Shown piece after piece: positions 8,697 to 17,218 of a stretch of DNA of 47,377 nt. The notes under the pieces are model-generated. The model had not been told where the DNA came from and did not search any database. It was given only the letters and a program-made list of their open reading frames with translations. This stretch comes from Oxalobacteraceae bacterium (GTDB lineage: Bacteria; Pseudomonadota; Gammaproteobacteria; Burkholderiales; Burkholderiaceae_D), in assembly GCA_010024875.1 (NCBI GenBank), contig RGFZ01000021.1:1-47377 (forward strand), written 5' to 3'. The first letter of the stretch is position 1; every line of letters starts with the position of its first letter. The position numbers and the translations under genes are program-made.

Positions 8697-10269
8697 TACA
8701 GGTCCTCCGAGCCAAGCAGCATCTCGGTCAAGCCCTTGCCCGCCTTGACCATCGGCCAGACGTTTTCATCGCGATCGGTGACGAAATTCATGAAGACGAG
8801 CCATAATCGATCTGCTGCCACTGCCGCACCATGCCGAGATAGCGATTGTTCAACAGGATGATCTTCGGCGTCAGGTGGTACTGCTTGCAGGTCGCTAGCT
8901 CCTGAATACACATTTGAATCGAAGCTTCACCCGTGATGCAAGCGACTTCAGCACCGGGATTCGCCATCTGCACGCCCATCGCATACGGCAGGCCCACGCC
9001 CATGGTGCCCAAGCCACCGGAATTGATCCAGCGGCGCGGCTTGTCAAAGCCATAGTACTGCGCAGCCCACATCTGGTGCTGGCCGACGTCCGAGGTAATG
9101 AAGGCGTCGCCCTTGGTGATCTCCCAGAGTTTCTCGACCACTGCCTGGGGTTTGATGACCTCGTCAGAGGACGGATACTTCAGGCAGTCGCGGCCACGCC
9201 ACTCACCGATCTGCTTCCACCAGGCATCGATGGCTTTTGCATTCGGCTTGGTTTCGGAGGCGTCGATTTGGGCGAGCACTTCGGTCAGTACATCCCTGAC
9301 ATTGCCAACAATGGGAATATCGACTTTCACGCGCTTGGAAATCGACGACGGATCGATGTCAATATGAATGATTTTGCGCGGTACCGTGCCGAAATGCTTG
9401 GGATTACCGATCACGCGATCATCAAAACGCGCACCGATCGCGATCAGCACATCACAGTGCTGCATCGCCATGTTGGCCTCGTAGGTGCCGTGCATGCCGA
9501 GCATGCCAACGAACTTGTCGCTCGACGCACGATAGCCACCCAAGCCCATCAGCGTGTTCGTGCACGGATAGCCAAGCTTGTCGACCAGCTGATTCACTTC
9601 GGGTGCGGCATCCGCAAGAATGACACCACCGCCGGTATAGATCATCGGACGCTCGGCCGACAGTAGCAGTTGCACCGCCTTGCGAATCTGGCCCGCGTGG
9701 CCTTTTTCTGCCGGCTTGTACGAGCGCATGTCGACTTCTTTCGGATAGTCGAAGCTCGCCTTGGCGATCGTGATGTCTTTGGGAATATCGACCAGCACCG
9801 GGCCGGGACGGCCAGTCTGCGCGATATAGAAAGCTTTCTTCATGACCGAGGCCAGGTCTTTCACGTCCTTGACGAGAAAGTTGTGCTTGACGCAGGGTCG
9901 GGTAATGCCGACGGTGTCGCATTCCTGGAATGCATCCTGACCGATAGCGTGGGTCGGGACCTGTCCGGTGATGACGACCATCGGAATGGAATCCATGTGC
10001 GCTGTCGCCAAGCCAGTGACTGCATTGGTCACGCCGGGGCCCGAGGTCACGAGCGCAACACCGACTTTGTTGGAACTGCGGGAATACGCATCTGCCGCAT
10101 GAATCGCCGCCTGCTCATGGCGAACCAGCACGTGCTGGAATTTATCCTGCTTGAAAATCGCGTCGTAAATGTAAAGAACTGCGCCACCGGGATAGCCGAA
10201 CACATGTTCGACGCCCTCTTCGGCGAGACAGCGCACGACGATATCGGCGCCAGTGATTTCGGAACTCAT
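8696..10269 (-). pseudogene. ilvB: Acetolactate synthase large subunit, internal deletion and frameshift
   Basis: The ThDP-dependent large subunit reads normally from the ATG at 10269 (AAAGGA ribosome site) for 493 residues: catalytic Glu in RHEQAAIHAAD, central FAD-binding domain, ThDP segment ITGEASIQM then LNNRYLGMVRQWQQIDYGS. After DYGS the frame runs to SS and stop. The expected C-terminal end (VFMNFVTDRDENVWPMVKAG through LLGSEDL) follows directly in another frame, down to the TAA at 8696. So roughly 48 codons that normally lie between these parts are missing at about 8797-8800, with a change of frame. The truncated product lacks the C-terminal part of the ThDP domain and is probably inactive unless this is an assembly error or another ilvB exists. 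Confidence 0.88.
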
Positions 10270-10275
10270 TGCCAC

Positions 10276-10758
10276 GTCCTTTCAAGGTCCATTGGAAATT
10301 GAACGGATGCTCTCTCCTGACGGCAGCGCTCGCATCAGTACGTGACAGGCATTCCTTTTTTGTGCGGTCACGTCGATCCTTCATGCACACTCCGGTGCAT
10401 TTCAAAACGACGCTCAACGCGACTCGTTCAGCCTGCTGTCGTGCTTGTGCGATCGATGCCTCACGCTTGTGGCGTGGGTTAGAGCAAACTGCTTTCACAT
10501 CGAAAGAGCGTGTAAGCCGAAAGCATCATGTACTTCCGACACACGCTAAAAAATACCCCTCGCGGTGGCGAGGGGAACGATACGTTACTGCGTCGCAGCA
10601 CCGAGGTCAAGGAAAATCTTGGAAAAAGCCTTTGAAATCAATAGTTTTACCAGACGCGCGAGCCTCTCGAGATTGCAAAAAAAATATCAATCTTCCCGGC
10701 GCCAGAGCACTCGACGGGGGCGCAGTACAATGCCGGGCCGCGAGCTATCGCGCGGACC
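10276..10758. other. Long leader/intergenic region between ilvB and RDD gene
   Basis: A 480-bp stretch between divergent ilvB (minus) and the RDD gene (plus). It holds one clear minus-strand terminator at 10548-10575. No gene is convincing. Just upstream of that terminator a minus-strand frame without ATG ends at 10585 and is rich in Leu, Ile and Val (RLARLVKLLISKAFSKIFL), which could be a leader peptide or the tail of a lost gene. A TACAAT box at 10726-10731 could serve the RDD gene. Confidence 0.35.
10548..10575 (-). terminator. Intrinsic terminator ahead of ilvB (possible attenuator)
   Basis: An 8-bp perfect stem CCCCTCGC/GCGAGGGG (10556-10563 and 10568-10575) with a GGTG loop. In the minus direction it is followed by TATTTTTT. 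It stands about 280 nt before the ilvB start in the same direction as ilvB. It either ends a vanished upstream gene or acts as an attenuator for the ilv operon; the sequence alone cannot decide. Confidence 0.8.
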
Positions 10759-11328
10759 ATGATGGACTTTGCCGTGACCGACACTGCCCCGTATTTACTG
10801 CCACCCGCCCCTTTGAAAAACCGTCTGCTCTGCATGGTCTACGAGGCCATGCTGCTGTTCGGTGTGCTGTTCATCGCCACCTGGCTGTTCTCGACGCTGC
10901 TGCAGCAACGGCACGCGCTGTATCTGCGCGATGCGCTACAAGACTGGTTATTCGTAGTGCTGGCGCTGTATTTCTGCTGGTTCTGGACCCATGGAGGCCA
11001 GACGCTGGCAATGAAGACTTGGGACTTGCGGGTGCTGGATCGCAAAGGTACGCCGCTGTCTTGGGGGCGCGCCGTGATCCGGTATGCGCTGTGTTGGCTG
11101 TGGTTCCTGCCCGGGCTAGCTATAGCCAAGCTGGTCGGCGCGCAAGGCTGGATGCTGGTGCTGCTGCCGGCGGTGAATGTGGTGCTGTGGGCGCTGAGCT
11201 CACGCCTTGATACCGACCGTCAATTCCTGCACGACCGGATCGCACGCACGCGCATTGCGCTGGTGCCACGCACTCCACCATCTGACGCCAGCGCAGCACC
11301 CGTTCTTGCGGCAACGGATAAGGACTGA
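10759..11328 (+). CDS. RDD-family membrane protein
   Basis: A 189-aa integral membrane protein. The RDD domain is recognised by an Arg in the first helix region (LKNRLLCMVYEAMLLFGVLF), by GQTLAMKTWDLRVLDRKGTP after the second helix, and by the closing RQFLHDRIARTRI. Hydrophobic segments lie near residues 27-47, 63-80 and 128-150. The start could be either of two adjacent ATG codons (10759 or 10762). Function in this family is mostly unknown; some members affect ion transport. In related genomes I recall small DUF genes and a sigma factor next to this gene facing away from ilvB; they are not here. Confidence 0.85.
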   Translation: MMDFAVTDTAPYLLPPAPLKNRLLCMVYEAMLLFGVLFIATWLFSTLLQQRHALYLRDALQDWLFVVLALYFCWFWTHGGQTLAMKTWDLRVLDRKGTPLSWGRAVIRYALCWLWFLPGLAIAKLVGAQGWMLVLLPAVNVVLWALSSRLDTDRQFLHDRIARTRIALVPRTPPSDASAAPVLAATDKD

Positions 11329-11337
11329 ACAACCGCA

Positions 11338-12303
11338 TTGGCAGACATGATCGCCCACCTTACGCGCATCATGATCCTTTTCCAGCTGCTGACGCTGGTT
11401 TTTATCGCCGCTCTGCTTAAACAGTTTCAGACACTGGACAGCTGGTCGCTGGCGCTAGCCGCCTCGGCGGCGATACTGATGCTGGTTCGTGCCAGCATCA
11501 TCTTCAATAATTTTTTTCTGTCGGGCGCACTGCGTCAACCCTGCGCTGATGGTCATCGGCTTCGGCTGCTCGCGATCGCATCGATGATGCTAAGAGAGTT
11601 CTGGTTCAGCATGCTCTGCTGGTTTCGCCTGTTTCCGTTCGCGCGTCCCTACGACCTCCAGTTTGAAGGCGACCTCAGTCCTCCGGTATTGCTGCTGCAC
11701 GGTTACGGAGCAAACAGCGGCTTCTGGCAGCGCCTGCACCGGCGGCTCTCGGCGGATCGCATCAGTCATGGCGCGGTCGATCTCGAGCCAGTACTGGGCA
11801 GCATCGATAGCTACGCTGATCACATCGAGGAAGCGGCGAACCGCCTGCTTGAGGCGAACCACGCATCATCAGTTATCTTGGTCTGTCATAGCATGGGAGG
11901 TCTTGCAGCGCGCGCATGGCTTCGTCGTTACGGTCCTCAGCGGGTAGCGCGGGTGATCACGCTGGGCACGCCACATGCAGGCAGCTTACTGGCGGGTTAT
12001 GGCATCGGTATCAATGCACGGCAGATGCTACCGGCTAGCGCCTGGAACAATGAGGAGCGCCACTGGCTCTCGGCATTGTCGACGTCGGAGGATAGCTCAG
12101 TACGATCGCTGCTTGTCAGCCTGTGGTCCCGACATGACAATATCGTGATGCCGCAAGACTCGGCCGAACTAAGCCATGCAAAGAATGTCGTGGTGGAAGG
12201 CGTCGGGCACGTCGCGCTGGGTTTTGACGCGCGGGTGCTGGATCAGGTGATGCAGGAAATCAGTGCAGCCCGTCGAAGCAGGTGGTCAGCAGGAAGTGAA
12301 TGA
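11338..12303 (+). CDS. Membrane-anchored alpha/beta-hydrolase, lipase-like
   Basis: About 320 aa. Two N-terminal hydrophobic stretches (residues about 10-28 and 36-52) likely anchor it in the membrane. The hydrolase fold follows: oxyanion-loop LLLHGYGANSGFW, nucleophile elbow CHSMGGLAARAW, an acid candidate in LWSRHDNIVMP and the catalytic His in VEGVGHVAL, the order expected for a PGAP1/EstA-type lipase or esterase. Natural substrate unknown. The start is TTG at 11338, at workable distance from AAGGA, or ATG at 11347. The gene follows the RDD gene by 9 bp and overlaps the converging tetR remnant by 44 bp. Confidence 0.85.
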   Translation: MADMIAHLTRIMILFQLLTLVFIAALLKQFQTLDSWSLALAASAAILMLVRASIIFNNFFLSGALRQPCADGHRLRLLAIASMMLREFWFSMLCWFRLFPFARPYDLQFEGDLSPPVLLLHGYGANSGFWQRLHRRLSADRISHGAVDLEPVLGSIDSYADHIEEAANRLLEANHASSVILVCHSMGGLAARAWLRRYGPQRVARVITLGTPHAGSLLAGYGIGINARQMLPASAWNNEERHWLSALSTSEDSSVRSLLVSLWSRHDNIVMPQDSAELSHAKNVVVEGVGHVALGFDARVLDQVMQEISAARRSRWSAGSE

Positions 12304-12744
12304 CCTGGTCATCAGTGTACTGTTCGCCCATGCGCAGATAGTCGAGCGTAGGATCGCAGGAACGCGCATAGACAGTGAACAGCACGACTTCGGTCGGCAA
12401 GTCTTTGCGGATGGACCCCTCTGACTTCGCCTTTTCGATCAGTTGGCCCATCAGCTCATTGAGGTCCATCAAGCGGCTGATGTAGCGCGTGTTATTCAGC
12501 AGCGCATCGCGAAGGCTGGTGTTCTCAGCCGGCAGGGTCGGCAAACCGCCCTTCATTCTTATCTCCAGCGCCCACTGCAATACGCTCTTGAGCTGTCCGA
12601 GGGCGGGCTGATCAGCAGCGAGTCCGCGCACAAAGGCCAGCGTGTTCTCCAGCAAGCGAATCATTGCCGCAGCAGCAAAACGATGGCGTTCTCACGCACA
12701 ATCAATTGCTGCTGCTTGAACGAGAGCTTGGGTTCTGTACTCAT
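12260..12744 (-). pseudogene. TetR-family regulator with its DNA-binding domain deleted
   Basis: The reading from the ATG at 12744 begins MSTEPKLSFKQQQLIVRENA, a usual start for a TetR protein, then hits a stop after LLLRQ. The C-terminal ligand-binding domain follows in another frame: AAAAMIRLLENTLAFVRGLA through DQVIHFLLTTCFDGLH, ending at 12260. The roughly 40 residues that should join them, the helix-turn-helix with the usual GxTxxxIAxxAGVSxGxLYxHF, are absent. The break is at about 12670-12680. What remains cannot bind DNA. The 134-aa C-terminal frame could still be translated from its own ATG. It overlaps the lipase gene end to end. Confidence 0.8.
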
Positions 12745-12788
12745 CGGTTGCGATGAAGGCCGCACGGTTTGGAATTGCTCGGATTATA

Positions 12789-12808
12789 CGGCACGAGAAC
12801 GTGTGCCG
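12789..12808. promoter_or_regulatory. Palindrome upstream of broken tetR
   Basis: CGGCAC-8 nt-GTGCCG, a perfect 6-bp dyad about 45 bp before the tetR start and about 160 bp before the LOG gene. Position suits an operator for the former TetR repressor, but a chance hairpin is possible. Confidence 0.3.
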
Positions 12809-12966
12809 CACGCATTTGTTTTTATGATAACCAAGTCAGTAGCCCTACCGCCTGCAGGGAGAAAACGTTCCGTCCGGCATGGATTCCCGCGACCGCCAGC
12901 GTCTGGCCGTGGGTGTTCGCCATCACTCCGCTATGATCGGGGCCCTAATCTATCACCCGCTTCGTC

Positions 12967-13575
12967 ATGACGACTCCATTTCGCTCAGTCTGCGTCTACT
13001 GCGGCGCCTCCTCGGGACATGATCCCCTCTATGCCGAGGCGGCACGAGCGCTTGGGCGCGAGATGGCCCAACAACAACTCGCACTGGTCTATGGCGGCGG
13101 CCATGTGGGTCTGATGGGCATCATCGCCGATACTGTGCTGGAAGCCGGAGGCGAAGTCACGGGCGTGATACCCAAAGCGCTGATGGACACCGAGGTCGGC
13201 CATGACCGGCTGACGCGACTGCTGGTTGTGAAAGACATGCATGAGCGAAAAGCATTGATGGCCGAACAGGCAAACGGCTTTATCGCGATGCCAGGCGGCA
13301 TAGGCACGCTGGAAGAGTTATTCGAAGCGATGACCTGGGCTCAACTCGGCTTTCATGAAAAACCCGTCGGCCTCTTGAACGTGAATGGCTTTTACGACAA
13401 ATTGCTCGCCTTCCTGTCCCAGTTAGAGCAGGAAGGCTTTCTGCGCGCCGAGCACAGGAATTTACTCATCAATGAAAGCGAGCCCTCGGCGCTGCTAGAA
13501 CGGTTGCGCGAGTTCCGGATGCCAGAGGGCGTCAGCTGGCTGAGCCGGCAGGCAGCCCGCACACTGGGGCCCTGA
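12967..13575 (+). CDS. LOG-family nucleotide phosphoribohydrolase
   Basis: A 202-aa member of the LOG (lonely guy, TIGR00730) family. Its members split cytokinin riboside or other nucleoside 5'-monophosphates into base and ribose phosphate. Seen here: VCVYCGASSG at the start, LVYGGGHVGLMG near residue 42 for nucleotide binding, the paired HERKALM segment, and the catalytic PGGIGTLEELFEAMTWAQLG. The old annotation as lysine decarboxylase is incorrect for this family. The physiological substrate in this bacterium is not known. It converges on the PLP enzyme gene at 13592. Confidence 0.92.
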   Translation: MTTPFRSVCVYCGASSGHDPLYAEAARALGREMAQQQLALVYGGGHVGLMGIIADTVLEAGGEVTGVIPKALMDTEVGHDRLTRLLVVKDMHERKALMAEQANGFIAMPGGIGTLEELFEAMTWAQLGFHEKPVGLLNVNGFYDKLLAFLSQLEQEGFLRAEHRNLLINESEPSALLERLREFRMPEGVSWLSRQAARTLGP

Positions 13576-13591
13576 GTGCCTGTTTAAAAAA

Positions 13592-14833
13592 CTACTGATC
13601 CAGCGCCTGCCTGAAATCATTCAGCAGATCATCGGTGTCTTCGATGCCGACTGATACACGAATCAGTGACTCTGCAATGCCCATGCTGGCGCGGCGCTCG
13701 GGACCCATCTCGTGATAGATCGTGTGCGCAACCGGAATTACCAGTGTGCGGGTATCCCCAAGGTTGCTGGCCGGGATAGCAAGCTGGAGGCGATTCAGAT
13801 AGTCGAAGCAATCCGTCCCTGCTTTCAGCTCAAAACTGAATAAACCGCCATAGGCACGGAATAGCTCGGTCGCAAGGGAGTGCTGTGGGTGGAGGGGCAG
13901 GCCTGGATAGTAGACGGCTGCGACGCGCTCATCCGCATCCAGCATCTTCGCTAGCGCCAAAGCACTCGACGACTCGCGCTCGATGCGCAGCGCCATAGTC
14001 TCTGACCCGACGGCCAGATGATGCGCGGCCTCAGGGCCTAAGGCACCGCCGAAATCGCGCAAGGCCTTCGCACGTAACTGCGCCATACCCCACTGCACGG
14101 GTGCGAAGCGTTTGTAGCTCTCTGCGACATTGGGATAGCGGGCCCAGTCGAACAGGCCTGTGTCGGTCAAACTGCCACCCAGCGCATTGCCATGACCGCC
14201 GATCGATTTTGTCAGCGCATTGAGCACCAGACTAGCGCCCACGTGTTTGGGTCGGAACAAGTACGGCGAGGTCATCGTATTGTCGACGACGTAAAGAATA
14301 CCGCGCTCGCGGCATAGCTCGCCGATACGGGCCAAGTCGGCAATCTGCGTGCGCGGGTTGGCGATAGTCTCGACAAACACCATGCGGGTCGCTGGCGTGA
14401 TGACCTTTTCGACGTTCGCTACATCGGTCGCATCGACAAAACTGACCGGCATACCCTGCAGGTTCACCGTCTGCCACAGGCTGTTGGTGTTACCAAACAA
14501 AAAGGAAGATGACACCACATGGTCGCCGGCGCGCAGCAGCGCCTGCACCACCGCACCGATCGCCGCCATGCCGGTAGAAAAGCATAGCGTCGCCAAGCCG
14601 TCTTCCATGCGCGTGATCTTCTCCTCGAGCGCGCTGACGGTGGGATTGCCCTGCCGACCGTAGCGATATCCCGGCTTCTTGCCCTGAAAAACCTCGGCCA
14701 GCTCGCGCGCATCGCGATAACCGTAAGCGACCGCCGTATGAATCGGCTTGTGCAGCGAGCCATGCTCAATCGGCTTTTGGCGATCGCTGTGAAGTATCGT
14801 GGTGGTAAAGCCGAATTTTTTGTTGTTGTTCAT
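13592..14833 (-). CDS. Cystathionine gamma-synthase-family PLP enzyme
   Basis: 413 aa, fold type I PLP enzyme of the Cys/Met metabolism family. Motifs: YGRQGNPTVSALEEKI for the cofactor-binding Tyr/Arg region, SSSFLFGNTNSLW for the phosphate pocket, VDNTMTSPYL with the Asp that pairs with the PLP nitrogen, and the Schiff-base Lys in LNALTKSIGGHGNALGG. It probably handles an activated homoserine or cysteine-type substrate (homocysteine or cystathionine formation). Its place after purF is where relatives often carry metZ, but the sequence looks like a separate subfamily, so I give no symbol. A second, true MetY-type enzyme is at 35841-37151. Confidence 0.85.
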   Translation of the reverse strand: MNNNKKFGFTTTILHSDRQKPIEHGSLHKPIHTAVAYGYRDARELAEVFQGKKPGYRYGRQGNPTVSALEEKITRMEDGLATLCFSTGMAAIGAVVQALLRAGDHVVSSSFLFGNTNSLWQTVNLQGMPVSFVDATDVANVEKVITPATRMVFVETIANPRTQIADLARIGELCRERGILYVVDNTMTSPYLFRPKHVGASLVLNALTKSIGGHGNALGGSLTDTGLFDWARYPNVAESYKRFAPVQWGMAQLRAKALRDFGGALGPEAAHHLAVGSETMALRIERESSSALALAKMLDADERVAAVYYPGLPLHPQHSLATELFRAYGGLFSFELKAGTDCFDYLNRLQLAIPASNLGDTRTLVIPVAHTIYHEMGPERRASMGIAESLIRVSVGIEDTDDLLNDFRQALDQ

Positions 14834-14858
14834 GGAGTAGTCGATCCAGCCCGATCGC

Positions 14859-16376
14859 TTATTCGATCTGAGCGAGATTCAGGTTCAGCTGAGTGCGCAC
14901 GGCGTCCTCGATCACGGCTTTCGGGTGCTGGCGCGCATACTCAACCCGATCAAGATAATCGCGCGAAATATCGCCGGTGATGTAATGACCATCAAAGCAG
15001 GAGGCTTCGAACTGTTTCAGCAAGGGGTTAACATCGGTAATTGATCGCTTCATAGCCTCTATATCTTGGTAGACCAGCGCATCAGCGGTGATCTCGCGAC
15101 AGACTTCCTCTTCGTTTCGACCATGCGCGATCAGCTCGCTGCGCGTCGGCATGTCAATCCCGTAGACGTTCGGATATTTCACGGGTGGCGCGGCTGACGC
15201 GAAAATCACACGCTTGGCGCCAGAGTCGCGCGCCATCTGGACAATCTCTCGGCTGGTAGTGCCGCGCACGATGGAATCATCAACCAGCAGCACGCTCTTG
15301 CCCTTGAACTCTGAACCTATCGCGTTAAGTTTTTGGCGCACGGATTTCTTACGCACACCCTGCCCCGGCATGATGAAGGTACGGCCAATGTAGCGGTTCT
15401 TGATGAAGCCTTCCCGATAATTCAGGTTCAGCTTGAGCGCAAGCTCCATCGCCGCAGGACGGGACGAATCTGGAATCGGCATCACCACATCGATGTCGCC
15501 GTCGGCAAACTGCTTTCGTATTTTGTCAGCCAGATGCTCGCCCATACGCAGACGCGTTGCATACACTGATGCGCCATCGATCACGGAATCGGGACGTGCG
15601 AGATAGACGAATTCGAATGCGCAAGGATTCAACGTGGGATTCTCTGCGCACTGCTGGTTGTACAGCTTGCCATCGTTGTCGATGAAGATGGCCTCGCCCG
15701 GCATGACGTCGCGCAGGAAATGAAAGCCCAGTCCCTCGAGCGCCACGGATTCGCTGGCGATCAGGTATTCCGGGCCACGATCCGTGTCATTGAAACCTAT
15801 GCATAGCGGACGTATGCCGAAAGGATCGCGGAAGGCCAGCAAACCATAGCCCGCAATCTGCGCGACCACCGCATACGAGCCGCGTACGCGCTTGTGCAGC
15901 GTGGCCACAGCCTTGAACAGCATGGATGGGTCGAGTGAGAGCCCGGTCGTGACTTCCTGGATTTCGTGTGCGAGCACGTTCAGCAAGACTTCAGAGTCAG
16001 AATCTGTATTGATATGACGCCGGTCATTCTTGAACATCTCGATCTTCAGCGACTCGGCATTGGTCAGATTGCCGTTGTGCGCGAGCGTAATACCGAAAGG
16101 TGCGTTCACGTAAAAGGGCTGAGCTTCTTCTTCACTCTGGGAGCCGGCCGTTGGGTAGCGGCACTGCCCGATACCAGAGTTACCGGGTAGCGAGCGCATG
16201 TTCCGGGTACGGAAGACATCACGAACTAGACCATTCGCCTTGTGCATGCTGAAGGCGTTGCCGTGGCTGGTGGCAATGCCCGCAGCATCTTGTCCGCGAT
16301 GCTGCAAGAGCAGCAATGCATCATAAATGATCTGATTAACCGGGCTATGCGAAACGACGCCAACGATGCCACACAT
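14859..16376 (-). CDS. purF: Amidophosphoribosyltransferase
   Basis: 505 aa from the ATG at 16376, so that Cys2 (MCGIVGVV) becomes the N-terminal glutaminase nucleophile. It makes phosphoribosylamine from PRPP and glutamine, the first step of purine synthesis. The Ntn glutaminase half shows QHRGQDAAGIAT and AHNGNLTNAESL. The PRTase half shows the PRPP loop VLLVDDSIVRGTTSREIV. The annotated frame extends five codons upstream via TTG, but that would bury the catalytic Cys. The gene starts 46 bp after the SPOR protein gene; cvpA, commonly between them in this order of bacteria, is missing. Confidence 0.97.
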   Translation of the reverse strand: MCGIVGVVSHSPVNQIIYDALLLLQHRGQDAAGIATSHGNAFSMHKANGLVRDVFRTRNMRSLPGNSGIGQCRYPTAGSQSEEEAQPFYVNAPFGITLAHNGNLTNAESLKIEMFKNDRRHINTDSDSEVLLNVLAHEIQEVTTGLSLDPSMLFKAVATLHKRVRGSYAVVAQIAGYGLLAFRDPFGIRPLCIGFNDTDRGPEYLIASESVALEGLGFHFLRDVMPGEAIFIDNDGKLYNQQCAENPTLNPCAFEFVYLARPDSVIDGASVYATRLRMGEHLADKIRKQFADGDIDVVMPIPDSSRPAAMELALKLNLNYREGFIKNRYIGRTFIMPGQGVRKKSVRQKLNAIGSEFKGKSVLLVDDSIVRGTTSREIVQMARDSGAKRVIFASAAPPVKYPNVYGIDMPTRSELIAHGRNEEEVCREITADALVYQDIEAMKRSITDVNPLLKQFEASCFDGHYITGDISRDYLDRVEYARQHPKAVIEDAVRTQLNLNLAQIE

Positions 16377-16422
16377 GGTGGGCTCCTTCAAAAACAGACC
16401 CAGCGTGATTACCGGGAAAAAC

Positions 16423-17166
16423 TTATGCGGGCTGCGCAGTGGCCGACAAACCCATCTTCAACAGGCGGGCGCGCATTTTGTCAGCCTCTTCGCGGCTGCC
16501 AAACGGGCCAACACGAACACGGTAACGCTCGCCCTCTTTGGTACTGGTTTTTTGCAAATAGGATTTGATGCCGGCTTGCTTCAGCCGGTTCTGTAATTCC
16601 TCAGCCTTGGCTTTGGTGGCGACTGCCGCCACCTGAAGAATGACACGAGATGCCTTGGATTTTTCAGCAGCCGAATCGGCCTTCTCGGCAGAGATATTTT
16701 CTGCTGGCTTGTTGTGCGATTTGTCTGCTGATTTGTCTGTTGCTTTGTCCACCGGCTTATCCGCTGGTTTCTCGGGCGCGGGTTTGACGGCCTCAGCAAC
16801 TGGCAGCTTCTCGGACGACGAGGGCTCAGCCTTGACCACCGATGACGGCCGAGTAGGCTCAGAGTCCTGTGGCGCGTTGCCTGCGATGACCGGGACACCG
16901 GCTCTGTCGCGGGAAGGAATTTGTATCGCGATATCGTCGGTCAGCGGCTTGGGCTCGGAATCGAAAATCATGGGCAAGCCAATCACGGCCGCCAGCACCA
17001 GTGCGGTGGCGCCGATCAGGCGCCGGCGGGCGCGCTTCTTCTCAGGAAGCATGGGATCGATGGGTTCTTCTTGCTGAGCCCTCGCACGACGGCGCGGCTT
17101 GACCGGAGCATCGATATCGTCGTCGGGGTCCTGCTTGCTTTTGTTGAGGAACGAGAACAAGCCCAT
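16423..17166 (-). CDS. SPOR-domain membrane protein, DedD-like
   Basis: 247 aa. A basic cytoplasmic N-terminus (VKPRRRARAQQ) and one membrane helix at about residues 49-68 (IGATALVLAAVIGLPMIF) are followed by a long Pro/Lys/Ala-rich periplasmic linker with short repeats (KPADKPVDKATDKSADKS). A C-terminal SPOR domain follows (VILQVAAVATKAKAEELQN, then VRVGPFGSREEADKMRARL). SPOR domains bind denuded septal peptidoglycan, so it likely sits at the division site. Gene position between folC and purF matches dedD in related genomes. Confidence 0.88.
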   Translation of the reverse strand: MGLFSFLNKSKQDPDDDIDAPVKPRRRARAQQEEPIDPMLPEKKRARRRLIGATALVLAAVIGLPMIFDSEPKPLTDDIAIQIPSRDRAGVPVIAGNAPQDSEPTRPSSVVKAEPSSSEKLPVAEAVKPAPEKPADKPVDKATDKSADKSHNKPAENISAEKADSAAEKSKASRVILQVAAVATKAKAEELQNRLKQAGIKSYLQKTSTKEGERYRVRVGPFGSREEADKMRARLLKMGLSATAQPA

Positions 17167-17218
17167 AAATCGCGTTGTGTGCGTTGTGTGATTGCCAAAG
17201 AATGAGGCAGCGATCAGC

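Noticed and set aside
10269-10302. ilvB start at GTG 10275
   Set aside because: The ATG at 10269 has better spacing to AAAGGA and gives the normal IlvB N-terminus.
10585-10690. ilv leader peptide (LVKLLISKAF reading)
   Set aside because: No ATG or clear ribosome site; only a TTG is possible. Kept as a question, not as a gene.
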